This document shows positions 23,802 through 32,444 of a stretch of 54,604 nucleotides of DNA, one piece after another (position 1 is the first letter of the stretch; each line of letters opens with the position of its first letter). The translations under genes were made by a program, and so were the position numbers. The stretch is from the NCBI GenBank assembly GCA_003139615.1, contig PLJH01000115.1, positions 1 through 54,604 of the forward strand. The letters run 5' to 3'. The DNA is from Alphaproteobacteria bacterium (GTDB lineage Bacteria; Pseudomonadota; Alphaproteobacteria; Micropepsales; Micropepsaceae). The notes under the pieces were generated by a model that saw only the letters and a list, made by a program, of their open reading frames with translations, was not told the origin of the DNA and made no database searches.

Positions 23802-23910
23802 GCATTCCTATCGGAAACAATGGGGTTGTGAATCGCATGACCGCATTTGCGCGCGAAAGAATCGAAAACAGCGTCACCGAACATCTGTTCGACCTGACGG
23901 TTTGTGGATT

Positions 23911-24150
23911 TCAGACCGGAAGCCCGAGATATCGCCACAATTGCGCGATCTGAAGCATGTCCAGTTCGACGGAGGTTTCGATCTCTTCGATCAATCCGGG
24001 CGCTTCGCCCTTCTGCTTTCTTTCGTGGCTGAGATGAAGCAAATCCTGGAGCGTGCCCCCGACCGTCTTGCCCTTCTTGTCGGCTACAAGCCTCCAGCCG
24101 GGGGTTTTCACCCGCTCGACCAGTTCGTCATGAGAGTATTTGTCGGCCAT
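23911..24150 (-). CDS. Small hypothetical cytoplasmic protein (79 aa)
   Basis: A 79-residue, highly charged, mostly helical protein (MADKYSHDELVERVKTPGW, then LLHLSHERKQKGEAPGLIEE). No leader or membrane segment. The ATG at 24150 follows GGAGC. The frame extends upstream through the tandem-repeat region, but that part looks non-coding. It is divergent from the Sel1-type gene, with 172 bases between. Family unknown. Confidence 0.55.
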   Translation of the reverse strand: MADKYSHDELVERVKTPGWRLVADKKGKTVGGTLQDLLHLSHERKQKGEAPGLIEEIETSVELDMLQIAQLWRYLGLPV

Positions 24151-24262
24151 CGCGATAGCTCCGGTGTTCGCCGTCCCGCTTATAACGCGCGGCGGCAGGC
24201 CGCGATACAATCGGGAAACCGGTCGCGCGATGTCCGGGTGCACTTTTACGGAACTTCGGCTA

Positions 24263-24298
24263 GGATTTGCCCATGGATTTGCCCATAGATTTGACCGA
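24263..24298. repeat. Three tandem 12-bp units in a divergent promoter region
   Basis: GGATTTGCCCAT occurs twice exactly (24263-24274, 24275-24286) and a third, degenerate copy AGATTTGACCGA follows (24287-24298). The units sit between the small hypothetical gene and the Sel1-type gene, about 25 bases before the latter's ATG. They may be regulator-binding units or simply a slippage product. Confidence 0.7.
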
Positions 24299-24322
24299 GG
24301 CCGCCACGACGGAAGACATGAC

Positions 24323-24949
24323 ATGAAGCACACACGGGCGATACCAATCATCCTGTCGGCGGCGCTGTGTTTCGCGTTGCCGGCTCAGGCGCAGATGGGT
24401 GGTATGGGAATTCCGGGGGAAGGCCCGACGGCCGGCGAAAGCGCACCCCAAACCGTCGTGCCCGACGTGCCGAGCGGCCCGGAGGGCAGGGCCGAAGACC
24501 TGCGGCTGCGCGGCAAATGCGACGAAGCAATCCCGATATTTCGAAATCTCGCGTCCCGGGGCGCGGGCTTTGAAATCGCCCGATACAATCTTGGGCTTTG
24601 TCAGCTTGATCTCGCAAAGACCGCGTCCGATCCGCAGCGCGCCGCAAGTCTCGCCCAGGAAGGCGCTGCCAATGTCAGGAAAGCTGCAGACGGCTCGCTT
24701 CCCAGCGCCCAGCTCAAACTGGTCAACATCTATCTCGATGGCATCGGCGTCGCGGCCGATCCCGTGCAGGCTGGGATGTGGTCGCTGATCTACCATTCGA
24801 ACGGCACGCGCGAAGTGCTGGGCCTCCCCGACATTTCTTCCGATTTGCAGGCGCGCCTGAACGCTGCCTTGACGGCGAAAACCTGGGCGGAGGCGCAGGC
24901 GCGTGCCGACGCGTGGTCGCCGGCGCCCCAGAATTCCTCCGGCGACTAG
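24323..24949 (+). CDS. Exported Sel1-like/tetratricopeptide-type repeat protein
   Basis: A 208-residue protein with a Sec leader (IPIILSAALCFALPAQAQ). After a Pro/Gly-rich low-complexity stretch, the mature part shows helical pairs: DEAIPIFRNLASRGAGFEIARYNLG, then AASLAQEGAANVRKAADG and SAQLKLVNIYLDGIGVAADP, the last with a clear Sel1-repeat look (LGxxYxxGxGVxxDxxxA). Such repeats mediate protein contacts in the periplasm. The ATG at 24323 is chosen from the leader. No functional link to neighbours is evident. Confidence 0.7.
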   Translation: MKHTRAIPIILSAALCFALPAQAQMGGMGIPGEGPTAGESAPQTVVPDVPSGPEGRAEDLRLRGKCDEAIPIFRNLASRGAGFEIARYNLGLCQLDLAKTASDPQRAASLAQEGAANVRKAADGSLPSAQLKLVNIYLDGIGVAADPVQAGMWSLIYHSNGTREVLGLPDISSDLQARLNAALTAKTWAEAQARADAWSPAPQNSSGD

Positions 24950-25015
24950 TTCGAAAATAAAATACTCATTGGAGACGCTGCGGCGCCCGAAGCGGCGGCG
25001 GCGATGTTCGTCAAC

Positions 25016-25048
25016 GAATTTTCAGATTGAGAAAATGAATTTTCCAAT
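25016..25048. promoter_or_regulatory. Putative operator upstream of the dauA-like gene
   Basis: GAATTTTC occurs at 25016 and 25037, spaced 21 bases (two helical turns), and the second copy forms a perfect inverted repeat GAAAAT-GA-ATTTTC at 25031-25044. The site ends 41 bases before the dauA-like ATG. GAATTTTCCAAT here is repeated exactly at 35476-35487 upstream of the M81 gene. This may be a binding site of the XRE-cupin regulator of the island; that is inference. Confidence 0.4.
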
Positions 25049-25089
25049 GTAGGAATGCCGGGATCGAGGGAGGTCCGCGAGCGCGCAAT

Positions 25090-26253
25090 ATGACCGATGG
25101 GAAATTCGATGTCCTTGTCATAGGCGCGGGAATCGCCGGGGCGACGGCGGCCGCGCTGCTCGCCAAAGACCGGCGCGTCGCGATTCTCGAGCGCGAAAGC
25201 CAGCCCGGATATCATTCCACGGGACGTTCCGCTGCGCTGTTCTCCGAGACATATGGCAACGCCATGGTTCGTGCGTTGTCGCGCGCAAGCCGCGCATTCC
25301 TGTTTGCGCCACCCGAGGGCTTTGCCGAATATCCCCTGGTGCGCCGCCGCGGCACGCTGCATATCGCGCGCCAGGATCAACTCAAGCTTCTGGAAAATTT
25401 CCTTGCGCTGCCGGATGTGGCGACCCATTCGCGCGGTGTCGATGCGGCGGAGACATTTCGACTTTGCCCGCTGCTCCGTCCGGGCTATGCGGCCGCCGGA
25501 ATTCACGAACCGTTTGCGAGCGATGTCGACGTTCATGCGCTGCATCAGGGCTATCTTAAGCTGGCGCGCGCGGCCGGAAACATATTGATAACCGATGCAC
25601 CCGTCGTTCGCATGGATCGCATACACGAAGGCTGGATCGTGCGGACACCTGCTGGAATTTTCGAAGCCCCTGTCGTCGTCAATGCGGCGGGTGCCTGGGC
25701 GGATGAGCTGGCGGAATTGGCGGGGGCAGCGCCGCTCGGCATCGTTCCCCATCGCCGCACGGCCGTGCTGGTCGATCCGCCCCAAGGCGTCAATATCGAC
25801 GAGTTGCCCAATACCATCGACATCGAAGAACTCTTCTACTTCAAGCCCGATGCCGGGCAATTGTTCCTCTCGCCCGCCGATGAAACACCGACAATTCCCT
25901 GCGATGCCCAGCCCGATGAAATCGATGTGGCGATCGCGATCGATCGCGTCCAGTCGGCAACAACGCTCGATGTGACGCGGGTGCGCCGCAAATGGGCGGG
26001 CCTCAGGAGTTTCGCGCCCGACCGCAGCCCCGTCATCGGTTATGATCCGGATATCGAAGGGTTCTTCTGGCTCGCAGGGCACGGTGGATATGGAATCCAG
26101 ACGGCGCCGGCCGCGGGGCAACTTGCTGCGGCCCTGATCCGGAGAGAAGACGTGCCGGCGGATTTGAAAAGCTTCGGGGTGAGCAGTGACGCCGTCTCGC
26201 CGTTGCGTTTTCGCAAATCCGTTTCGCCGCGACGGCAGGTTGTTGCAGGTTAG
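25090..26253 (+). CDS. FAD-dependent D-amino-acid dehydrogenase, DauA-like
   Basis: A 387-residue flavoprotein of the DAO (glycine oxidase/D-amino acid oxidase) family. The dinucleotide-binding motif GAGIAG begins at residue 12, followed by LERESQPGYHSTGRSAA (His42), and the C-terminal block WLAGHGGYGIQTAPAAG binds the isoalloxazine. Whole segments recall Pseudomonas D-arginine dehydrogenase DauA (ASRAF, DVDVHALHQGYLK, VNAAGAWADELAELAG, FYFKPDAGQLFLSPAD, WAGLRSFAPD), which deaminates a broad range of D-amino acids, passing electrons to the respiratory chain. It is soluble or loosely membrane-bound. It heads the island and ends 13 bases before the convergent regulator gene. Glycerol-3-phosphate-type or D-2-hydroxyglutarate-type activity is a less likely alternative. 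Confidence 0.85.
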   Translation: MTDGKFDVLVIGAGIAGATAAALLAKDRRVAILERESQPGYHSTGRSAALFSETYGNAMVRALSRASRAFLFAPPEGFAEYPLVRRRGTLHIARQDQLKLLENFLALPDVATHSRGVDAAETFRLCPLLRPGYAAAGIHEPFASDVDVHALHQGYLKLARAAGNILITDAPVVRMDRIHEGWIVRTPAGIFEAPVVVNAAGAWADELAELAGAAPLGIVPHRRTAVLVDPPQGVNIDELPNTIDIEELFYFKPDAGQLFLSPADETPTIPCDAQPDEIDVAIAIDRVQSATTLDVTRVRRKWAGLRSFAPDRSPVIGYDPDIEGFFWLAGHGGYGIQTAPAAGQLAAALIRREDVPADLKSFGVSSDAVSPLRFRKSVSPRRQVVAG

Positions 26254-26266
26254 GTGAAAGTATCGG

Positions 26267-26989
26267 TCAGGCGCGGCGTTTGCGCGTTGCGTTTCGCCCA
26301 ACTGCGGGCGCCACCTTTGCGGTTGCAACGGCTTCCTCGCGCCGCGTACCGCGCATCGCTTCGATCAGTTGCGATTCCGCACCCGAGCAGATCGACAGCA
26401 CGCGCGATGGACCCGTGCCTGCCGCCAGATAGGCATGCCCCATCCCGCTGTCGAAATAGATGGAATCACCCTTGTGCAGGATGACCGGCGCATAAAGCTC
26501 CGAATGGAACTCGACCGTTCCGTCGAGAACGAACGCGTATTCCTCGCCGTCGTGACGAATCAGCTCGCCGAACTCGGCAAGTGTACGCGCGCGCAACTCC
26601 GCCACGATGGGGACGAATCGTTTGTTGAGCAGTTCCGATGCGGGATACAGGTGGTCGTAGTTGTCGGTTTCGATCGCTTGGCCCTGGCCGGCACGCGTGA
26701 TGCTGCGCCGGCCGCTCGGAACGCCGCCATTGGCGATGGCGGCGCGGGGCGAGAATAGCTCCGCGATATCGACTTCGAGACCCGCGCTGATTCGCGCGAG
26801 CTTGTCGTAAGTGAGAGACATTTTGCCGTTTTCGATTTTCGACAGGGTCGAAACGGGAAGCCCGGTACGATGGCTCACCTCGGCCAACGTCCAGCCTTTT
26901 CGCATCCGCAACGTCCGCAACGCCGCGCCGGGCTGTGCGACGGGATGTCTCTCAGCGCTGCTCTCGAGGCGAACGTGTTTTGCCGACAT
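26267..26989 (-). CDS. XRE-family transcriptional regulator with C-terminal cupin domain
   Basis: A 240-residue regulator. Residues 21-78 are a Xre/HTH_3 domain (LRTLRMRKGWTLAEVSHRTG then VSTLSKIENGKMSLTYDKL). The C-terminal half is a small-molecule-sensing cupin (GEEYAFVLDGTVEFHSE, HKGDSIYFDSGMGHAYLA), as in the PuuR/SutR type that controls amine, amino acid and sulfur-compound catabolism. The ATG at 26989 is used; TTG at 27025 would lengthen the protein into a hairpin. The gene sits between the dauA-like gene (convergent) and the receptor gene (divergent), so it most likely senses an amino acid or its keto-acid and controls this island, probably including itself. Confidence 0.88.
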   Translation of the reverse strand: MSAKHVRLESSAERHPVAQPGAALRTLRMRKGWTLAEVSHRTGLPVSTLSKIENGKMSLTYDKLARISAGLEVDIAELFSPRAAIANGGVPSGRRSITRAGQGQAIETDNYDHLYPASELLNKRFVPIVAELRARTLAEFGELIRHDGEEYAFVLDGTVEFHSELYAPVILHKGDSIYFDSGMGHAYLAAGTGPSRVLSICSGAESQLIEAMRGTRREEAVATAKVAPAVGRNATRKRRA

Positions 26990-27000
26990 GCGCCATCTGT

Positions 27001-27020
27001 AGACGGGAAAGACCCCGTCT
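27001..27020. promoter_or_regulatory. Inverted repeat between regulator and receptor genes
   Basis: AGACGGG and CCCGTCT form a perfect 7-bp inverted repeat with a 6-base loop, 11 bases upstream of the regulator ATG. It could be an autoregulatory operator or a leader hairpin in the regulator mRNA. Confidence 0.35.
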
Positions 27021-27059
27021 GCCAAGGCGGTTTCGTTAATCTCCGGCTTAGAAAATTTG

Positions 27060-27088
27060 TTGCAATATCAGAAATACGTTGCGATATT
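27060..27088 (+). promoter_or_regulatory. Candidate vegetative promoter of the TonB-dependent receptor operon
   Basis: TTGCAA (27060-27065) and GATATT (27083-27088) are spaced by 17 bases and lie 26 bases upstream of the receptor ATG; each matches the sigma-70 consensus at four of six positions. A GAAAATTT box at 27051-27058 abuts the -35 element, resembling the other boxes of the island. Confidence 0.35.
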
Positions 27089-27113
27089 GGCGGCTGCTGA
27101 AAAGGGGGCCGTC

Positions 27114-29354
27114 ATGAAAAATCGTTCTTACGTCGCGTTGCTGCTGGGGAGCAGCATGTTGGCAGGGGTTACCGGTGTCGCGGGGCAGGCGGCGGCACAG
27201 TCCGCAAGTACAGGTGGTGGGAGCACGATCGAAACCGTCGTTGTGACGGCCACAAAGCGTGTGGAGTCGGTCAAGAATATTCCGATGTCGATCACGGTTT
27301 TAGGCCAGGATCAGCTCAACAATTTGAATGCTCGGACATACGAAGATTTCGCGGCGCAAGTTCCAGGAATGAGCGTAACGGACTCGAGTCCCACGCACCC
27401 GGAACTCATTCTCGAGGGTATCAATTCCGGTGGCGATGGTTCCCTGGTCGGAACATACATCGACGATACTCCTTATGGATCGAGCAATGCCCTTGCCAAC
27501 GGGGTCGATACCGCGCCCAACCTTGATACCTACGACATGCAGCGAATTGAAGTATTGCGGGGACCACAGGGCACGCTCTACGGAGCGGGTGCCGAAGGGG
27601 GCGTAATTCGGTTTGTTACAAACGCGCCCGATACGGATGGATTTGCAGATTCTTTCGAACTTGGCGCCATGGCCATGGACCACGGCGGTATGGGCGCATC
27701 CGCGCGTGGCATGGTGAACTTCGCGTTGACAGACGATCTCGCGATACGGATCGAAGGCTTTGACCAGCGCACGCCGGGTTATATCAGCGATCCGAATCTC
27801 AAACTAAGCAACGACAACGATCTGAGGAGCTTTGGCGGTCGCGCCTCACTTCTCTATCGTCCAACGAACAAGATCACGGTCCGTTTGAACGTGATGCAAC
27901 AACAACTCGATTCCGGCAACGACAGCGCGCAAGATGAATCCTTGCTGCCCGGTGGCAAGTTCGTTCCGCTATTCGGCAATTACGAGCAGCAGCGAATGGT
28001 GCTTCAACCCGCCGGAACCCGCTATTATCTGTACAATGCGACTGTCAACTGGGATTTCGATTGGGCAACGCTCACCTCAGCGTCAAGTTACGGAATTTTG
28101 CATGATTATACTTTTACGGACGATACGGGTCTGACTGGCGGGGCTTTGAGCGTCCAAGGGTTTCTCCACCAGGACAAATTCACGCAAGAGGTTCGTCTCG
28201 CGTCGGACTCGGGTCAGGGGCCGGTCGATTGGCTGGCTGGTTTCTATTACACGCTTGAAGACAGTTCGCTTCATCAGGATTACGTGACAACCTTTCGCGG
28301 CACACCGCTCGGCTCTCTCCAACTCGATTCGATGTATTATGAGGAGGCAGGCTTCGCAAACGCGACTTATCACATCTTGCCCAGCTTCGAGATCAGCGTT
28401 GGCGGTCGTTACGCTCATGACGGTCAAACTGCGTTCGAATTCGGCGATCTTATAGGTACTCCCGATCAAGGCGGTTCGTCCGAGAATGCGTTCACCTGGT
28501 CGACGGAAGCCGAGTATCATGTAGACGATCAGACGAACGTCTATGCGCGCGTCGCGACAGGGTTCCGTCCGGGCGGTCCGAACGCGCTTCCACCAGCTGC
28601 GGCGGGCGTCGTGCCGACAATGTATCACTCCGATTCGCTTATCGATTATCAGATTGGCGCGAAGAGCGATCTGTTGGACGGCAGACTCTCATTTGATGCG
28701 GATGTGTTTTACATCAACTGGAAAGATATCCAACTTCTCACCGTTTACGACGTTCCGTCCGGCCCCGGTGCGGGCCAGTATGGCATCGACGACAACGGCG
28801 GCACGGCGCGTAGCGACGGCGCAGAAGCAAATGTGGTGTGGACGCCGCTCGACCGGTTGACGCTGGATTTCAATGGTGCTTACACGCAAGCCCAACTGAC
28901 TTCGAACACCGATCCAATCTATGTCGGTGGTGTTACCGGGAACAGTCTTCCCTACACACCCAAATGGAGTTCAACTCTTACTGGCGACTATCACTTCTTG
29001 TCGGTTGGGGACTGGACACCTTTCGTCGGAGCGACATGGCACTACGTTGGAACGCGGGAATCGGGCTTCACGCCAGACGCGGACGTGTTGGAGGGCCTGC
29101 TTCCGGCAAATCTGTATGAGCACCAATATGCCTTGCCGTCCTATAATACGCTCGACCTGCGCGCCGGGTTGGAATGGAGCAGATGGTCCATCGAGGTTTA
29201 TGCCAAAAATTTAACCGACGCCAAAGGCATTACCGCGTTTTCCCCTGTCGGATCGTCGGCTGCGTCCGCGAATGCGAACGCTCCGGGTGGCGCTCCAAGT
29301 GCTGCTATTATCGCACCGCGCATCGTCGGCATCGTGTTGCGCGGAAGCTTCTGA
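27114..29354 (+). CDS. TonB-dependent receptor
   Basis: A 746-residue outer-membrane receptor. A Sec leader ends at about residue 30 (GVAGQAAAQ), followed by a TonB-box-like ETVVVTATKR, a plug domain (IPMSITVLGQDQLN to MQRIEVLRGPQGTLYGAGAEGGVIRF) and a beta-barrel ending in an aromatic-terminated strand (IVGIVLRGSF). It imports a substrate across the outer membrane with energy from TonB-ExbBD. In sphingomonad-type loci such receptors next to peptidases and epimerases import oligopeptides; here the neighbours suggest peptides with D-residues. The ATG at 27114 has AAAGGGGG upstream. The in-frame start at 27057 lies before the promoter and is rejected. It is followed by the epimerase after a 77-base gap. 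Confidence 0.93.
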   Translation: MKNRSYVALLLGSSMLAGVTGVAGQAAAQSASTGGGSTIETVVVTATKRVESVKNIPMSITVLGQDQLNNLNARTYEDFAAQVPGMSVTDSSPTHPELILEGINSGGDGSLVGTYIDDTPYGSSNALANGVDTAPNLDTYDMQRIEVLRGPQGTLYGAGAEGGVIRFVTNAPDTDGFADSFELGAMAMDHGGMGASARGMVNFALTDDLAIRIEGFDQRTPGYISDPNLKLSNDNDLRSFGGRASLLYRPTNKITVRLNVMQQQLDSGNDSAQDESLLPGGKFVPLFGNYEQQRMVLQPAGTRYYLYNATVNWDFDWATLTSASSYGILHDYTFTDDTGLTGGALSVQGFLHQDKFTQEVRLASDSGQGPVDWLAGFYYTLEDSSLHQDYVTTFRGTPLGSLQLDSMYYEEAGFANATYHILPSFEISVGGRYAHDGQTAFEFGDLIGTPDQGGSSENAFTWSTEAEYHVDDQTNVYARVATGFRPGGPNALPPAAAGVVPTMYHSDSLIDYQIGAKSDLLDGRLSFDADVFYINWKDIQLLTVYDVPSGPGAGQYGIDDNGGTARSDGAEANVVWTPLDRLTLDFNGAYTQAQLTSNTDPIYVGGVTGNSLPYTPKWSSTLTGDYHFLSVGDWTPFVGATWHYVGTRESGFTPDADVLEGLLPANLYEHQYALPSYNTLDLRAGLEWSRWSIEVYAKNLTDAKGITAFSPVGSSAASANANAPGGAPSAAIIAPRIVGIVLRGSF

Positions 29355-29431
29355 TCTGAAAAGCGGCGCGCTTCGCCCGGGGCGCACCGCAATTTTCCAT
29401 GCGGGTTCGATCGGGGATTAAGGGAAGCATC

Positions 29432-30418
29432 GTGCCTCTGCTGGAAATCAAAACGGAATCCTGGCCGTTCAAACAGCCGTTCCGGATTTCCGGCTACACC
29501 TTCACCGCCAGCGACGTTGTCACTGTCACGTTGACGGACGGGAACTTCGTCGGACGGGGCGAAGCATCGGGCGTCTATTACCACAGCGAAACGCCTGCCT
29601 CCCTGACCACCCAGATCGAAGCCTTGCGCAGCAGGATCGAAAACGGCATCGACCGCGAAATGTTGCGGGAACTGCTCCCACCCGGCGGCGCGCGCTGCGC
29701 GATCGATTGCGCTCTGTGGGATATCGAGGCGAAGCAGAGCGGCGCGCCCGTCTGGAAAATGGCCGATGTGCTGCGCCCTGTTCCGCTTAGAACTACGTTC
29801 ACTGTCGGCGCGGGAACGCCGGATGAAATGGCCGCCGCTGCGCGTTCCTATGAAAGCGCGCAAGCCGTCAAGCTGAAGCTTACGGCCGACGATCCGGGTG
29901 CTTGCATTCGCGCCGTTCGCGCTGCGCGTCCGGACGTCTGGATTGGAGTCGACGCCAATCAAGGGTTCACGCGGAGCTCGCTCGAGAAATTGTTGCCTGC
30001 TTTGGTCGATGCGCAGATCGCGCTGGTCGAGCAGCCTTTGCCCGTCGGCGCAGACGTGGAGCTAGAAGGATTGAACTCGCCCATTCCCATCGCGGCGGAT
30101 GAGAGCGTCCAGGGTCTTTCAGATGTGCGCGCGCTCGTCGGCCGTTATGACGTCGTCAATATCAAGCTCGACAAAAGCGGTGGCCTGACCGAAGGCCTTG
30201 CAATGGCGCGCGAAGCACGAAGGCTCGGCCTAAAGGTGATGGTCGGCTGTATGGCGGGAACGTCGCTATCGATGGCGCCTGCGTTCGTGCTTGCGCAGCT
30301 CTGCGATTTTGTCGATCTCGATGGGCCGACATTTCTGGCAAGCGATCGGGTGCATCCTGCTATCTATACCGACGGTAAAATCTGGTGTCGGGAATTGTTG
30401 TGGGGCGGCGCCGTTTAG
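29432..30418 (+). CDS. Dipeptide epimerase (L-Ala-D/L-Glu epimerase type), enolase superfamily
   Basis: A 328-residue mandelate racemase/enolase-superfamily enzyme. The acid-base lysines lie in KLKL (Lys147/Lys149) and IKLDKSGG (Lys248), metal ligands are Asp174 (DANQG), Glu200 (VEQPLP) and Asp223 (ADES), and the C-terminal DLD motif (295-297 in FVDLDGPTFL) binds the dipeptide ammonium group, the hallmark of Ala-Glu epimerases. GCMAGTSLSMAPA is typical. It inverts the alpha carbon of a dipeptide residue, turning L-Ala-D-Glu from peptidoglycan or other D-containing dipeptides into L-forms for peptidases. The GTG at 29432 follows AAGGGA and is preferred to ATG 29399. Only 22 bases separate it from the next gene. 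Confidence 0.9.
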   Translation: MPLLEIKTESWPFKQPFRISGYTFTASDVVTVTLTDGNFVGRGEASGVYYHSETPASLTTQIEALRSRIENGIDREMLRELLPPGGARCAIDCALWDIEAKQSGAPVWKMADVLRPVPLRTTFTVGAGTPDEMAAAARSYESAQAVKLKLTADDPGACIRAVRAARPDVWIGVDANQGFTRSSLEKLLPALVDAQIALVEQPLPVGADVELEGLNSPIPIAADESVQGLSDVRALVGRYDVVNIKLDKSGGLTEGLAMAREARRLGLKVMVGCMAGTSLSMAPAFVLAQLCDFVDLDGPTFLASDRVHPAIYTDGKIWCRELLWGGAV

Positions 30419-30440
30419 GTTCGGGTCAAGGGAGAAAGAA

Positions 30441-32444
30441 ATGATGAAGCGACTTGCCGTGCTGTCCGCTGCGTTGGTCACTCTCGCACTCGGAGTTGCG
30501 AATGCCGATCCGAATGTGACGGGCCCTGTTCCGGCGACTCCGTTGCCCATGCGCGCAAACGTGGCGGCCCCCGTACGCGCGCTTCCTGTATTGCCCGAGC
30601 AGACCCATGCGCTTACCGCGCAAGATGTCGAAACGTTCTCCGACGGTCTTTTTCCCTATGCCATGGCGCGTGGAAACATCGCGGGCGCTGTATTCGTCGT
30701 CGTCAAGGACGGGCAAATCCTGTTTGCTAGGGGTTACGGTTATTCCGACGTTTCCAAGCGCAGCCCCGTCATTCCCGATCAGACGATGTTCCGGCCGGGC
30801 TCCGTCTCGAAAACGTTTACCTGGACGGCCGTGATGCAGCTTGTGCAGGCGGGCAAGATCGATCTCGACCGCGACGTGAACGATTATCTCGATTTCAAGA
30901 TTCCCGGGAAATTCGGCAAGCCCATCACCATGCGCAATCTGATGACGCATACCGCCGGATTCGAAGACGGATTCGACAAATCCTTCGTGAAAAAAGCCGA
31001 TCAACTCATTCCATTGCGCGATTATCTGATGAATTACATGCCGGCGCGCATCGAGCCGCCGGGCAAGGTTGTCGCCTATTCGAATTACAGCGCGTCGCTC
31101 GCAGGCTATATTGTGCAGCGTCTGTCGGGCGAATCCTATGCCGATTATATCGCGGATCATATCTACAAGCCGCTCGGCATGGCGCATTCCACCATGCAAC
31201 AGCCTCTACCAGCGAACCTCGCGCCTTTCATGTCGAAAGGCTATGTGCAGGCGTCGGACGAAAAGCCCGTCCCGTTCGAGTTCGTCGAGACTGCGCCGGC
31301 TGGGGCGATGTCCGGGACCGGAACGGACATGGCGCATTTCATGATCGCCCAGTTGGAGCACGGAACCTATAACGGCGCTTCGATCATGAATCCGGCCACC
31401 ATCGCGTTGATGCACTCGCCGCAATCCCGGATGGCGCCCGGTGTGAACGGTCTCGATCTGGGCTTCTATCAGGAAAATCGCAACGGCCTGCGCATCATCG
31501 GCCATGCGGGAGACACCGAAGCGTTCCACAGCGACCTACATCTGTTGCTGGACAAGGACATCGGCTTTTTTATGTCGTTCAACAGTCTCGGCAAGGAAGC
31601 CGAGGCGGATAAGATTCGCGGGCCATTGTTCCGTGCGTTTCTGGACCGCTATTTCCCGTTTACGCCGCCGGACGAGAAAACCGTCTCCAATCCCAAGCCG
31701 GACGCGGCGCGCGTCGCCGGCTGGTATGTAGCCAGCCGCAAGATCGACAGTTCTCTGCGCATACTTTTCGCGATCGGACAAAGTCAGGTCATGGCGCGGC
31801 CAGACGGCACAATTGAAATCGATGCGCTGAAGGATTTGAGCGGTACTCCCAAGCGTTGGCGCGAAGTCGGCCCGTTGGATTATCGCGAGATTGGCGGACA
31901 GACTCATACGAAATTCGTCACCGACGCGAACGGAAACGTCAGCTACTGGATTTCGGATGACTTTCTCCCAGTAGAAATCTTGCAGCGCGTGCATGGTCTC
32001 AAGCAGCTTTCGCACCTGAAAATCATGGCCGGCGGCGCCTTGACCGCGCTGTTGCTGACGATTGCGATCTGGTTCGGCGGTTGGATCGCGCGCCGTCACT
32101 ACAAAACAACGCTCGAAATGCCCCCGCAGGCGGCAAGGTTGCGGCTTGCGTCGCGCCTCGGTGTGGTTCTGGTGCTCGCAATGCTGGGCGGCTGGATCGG
32201 GTTGTTCGCCGCGCTTTCGGCCTCTGGCGGCGATATTACGACTCTCATGGGCGTGCTTTATGTGGTCGGCGTGCTCGCCGCACTTGGCGCTGTGGCGATC
32301 ATTGTCGAGGCTGTGTCGCGCATCCTGCGCGGGCCAGGCGGCTGGCTGGTCCGCAGTGGTGAATTCCTGCTCGGTGTGAGCGCACTCTATGCAATATGGG
32401 CGATCTATGTCTTCGGCTTTGCGAACTTCAACTTTACGTATTAG
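30441..32444 (+). CDS. Serine hydrolase (beta-lactamase/S12 fold) with C-terminal membrane tail
   Basis: A 667-residue protein with a Sec leader (LAVLSAALVTLALGVANA). Its periplasmic domain is a beta-lactamase-class-C/penicillin-binding fold: SxxK at Ser121-Lys124 (GSVSKTF), YxN at Tyr213-Asn215 (AYSNYSA) and HxG at His355 (GHAGDTEAF). After a spacer domain (about 430-535) it ends with about four membrane segments, about 540-560, 583-605, 612-635 and 645-665. This S12-plus-membrane-tail layout occurs in esterase/D-peptidase-type proteins. The likely role is hydrolysis of D-residue peptides or esters at the membrane, inferred from context. The ATG at 30441 follows GGGAGAAAG; the end overlaps the next gene by 38 bases. 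Confidence 0.85.
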   Translation: MMKRLAVLSAALVTLALGVANADPNVTGPVPATPLPMRANVAAPVRALPVLPEQTHALTAQDVETFSDGLFPYAMARGNIAGAVFVVVKDGQILFARGYGYSDVSKRSPVIPDQTMFRPGSVSKTFTWTAVMQLVQAGKIDLDRDVNDYLDFKIPGKFGKPITMRNLMTHTAGFEDGFDKSFVKKADQLIPLRDYLMNYMPARIEPPGKVVAYSNYSASLAGYIVQRLSGESYADYIADHIYKPLGMAHSTMQQPLPANLAPFMSKGYVQASDEKPVPFEFVETAPAGAMSGTGTDMAHFMIAQLEHGTYNGASIMNPATIALMHSPQSRMAPGVNGLDLGFYQENRNGLRIIGHAGDTEAFHSDLHLLLDKDIGFFMSFNSLGKEAEADKIRGPLFRAFLDRYFPFTPPDEKTVSNPKPDAARVAGWYVASRKIDSSLRILFAIGQSQVMARPDGTIEIDALKDLSGTPKRWREVGPLDYREIGGQTHTKFVTDANGNVSYWISDDFLPVEILQRVHGLKQLSHLKIMAGGALTALLLTIAIWFGGWIARRHYKTTLEMPPQAARLRLASRLGVVLVLAMLGGWIGLFAALSASGGDITTLMGVLYVVGVLAALGAVAIIVEAVSRILRGPGGWLVRSGEFLLGVSALYAIWAIYVFGFANFNFTY

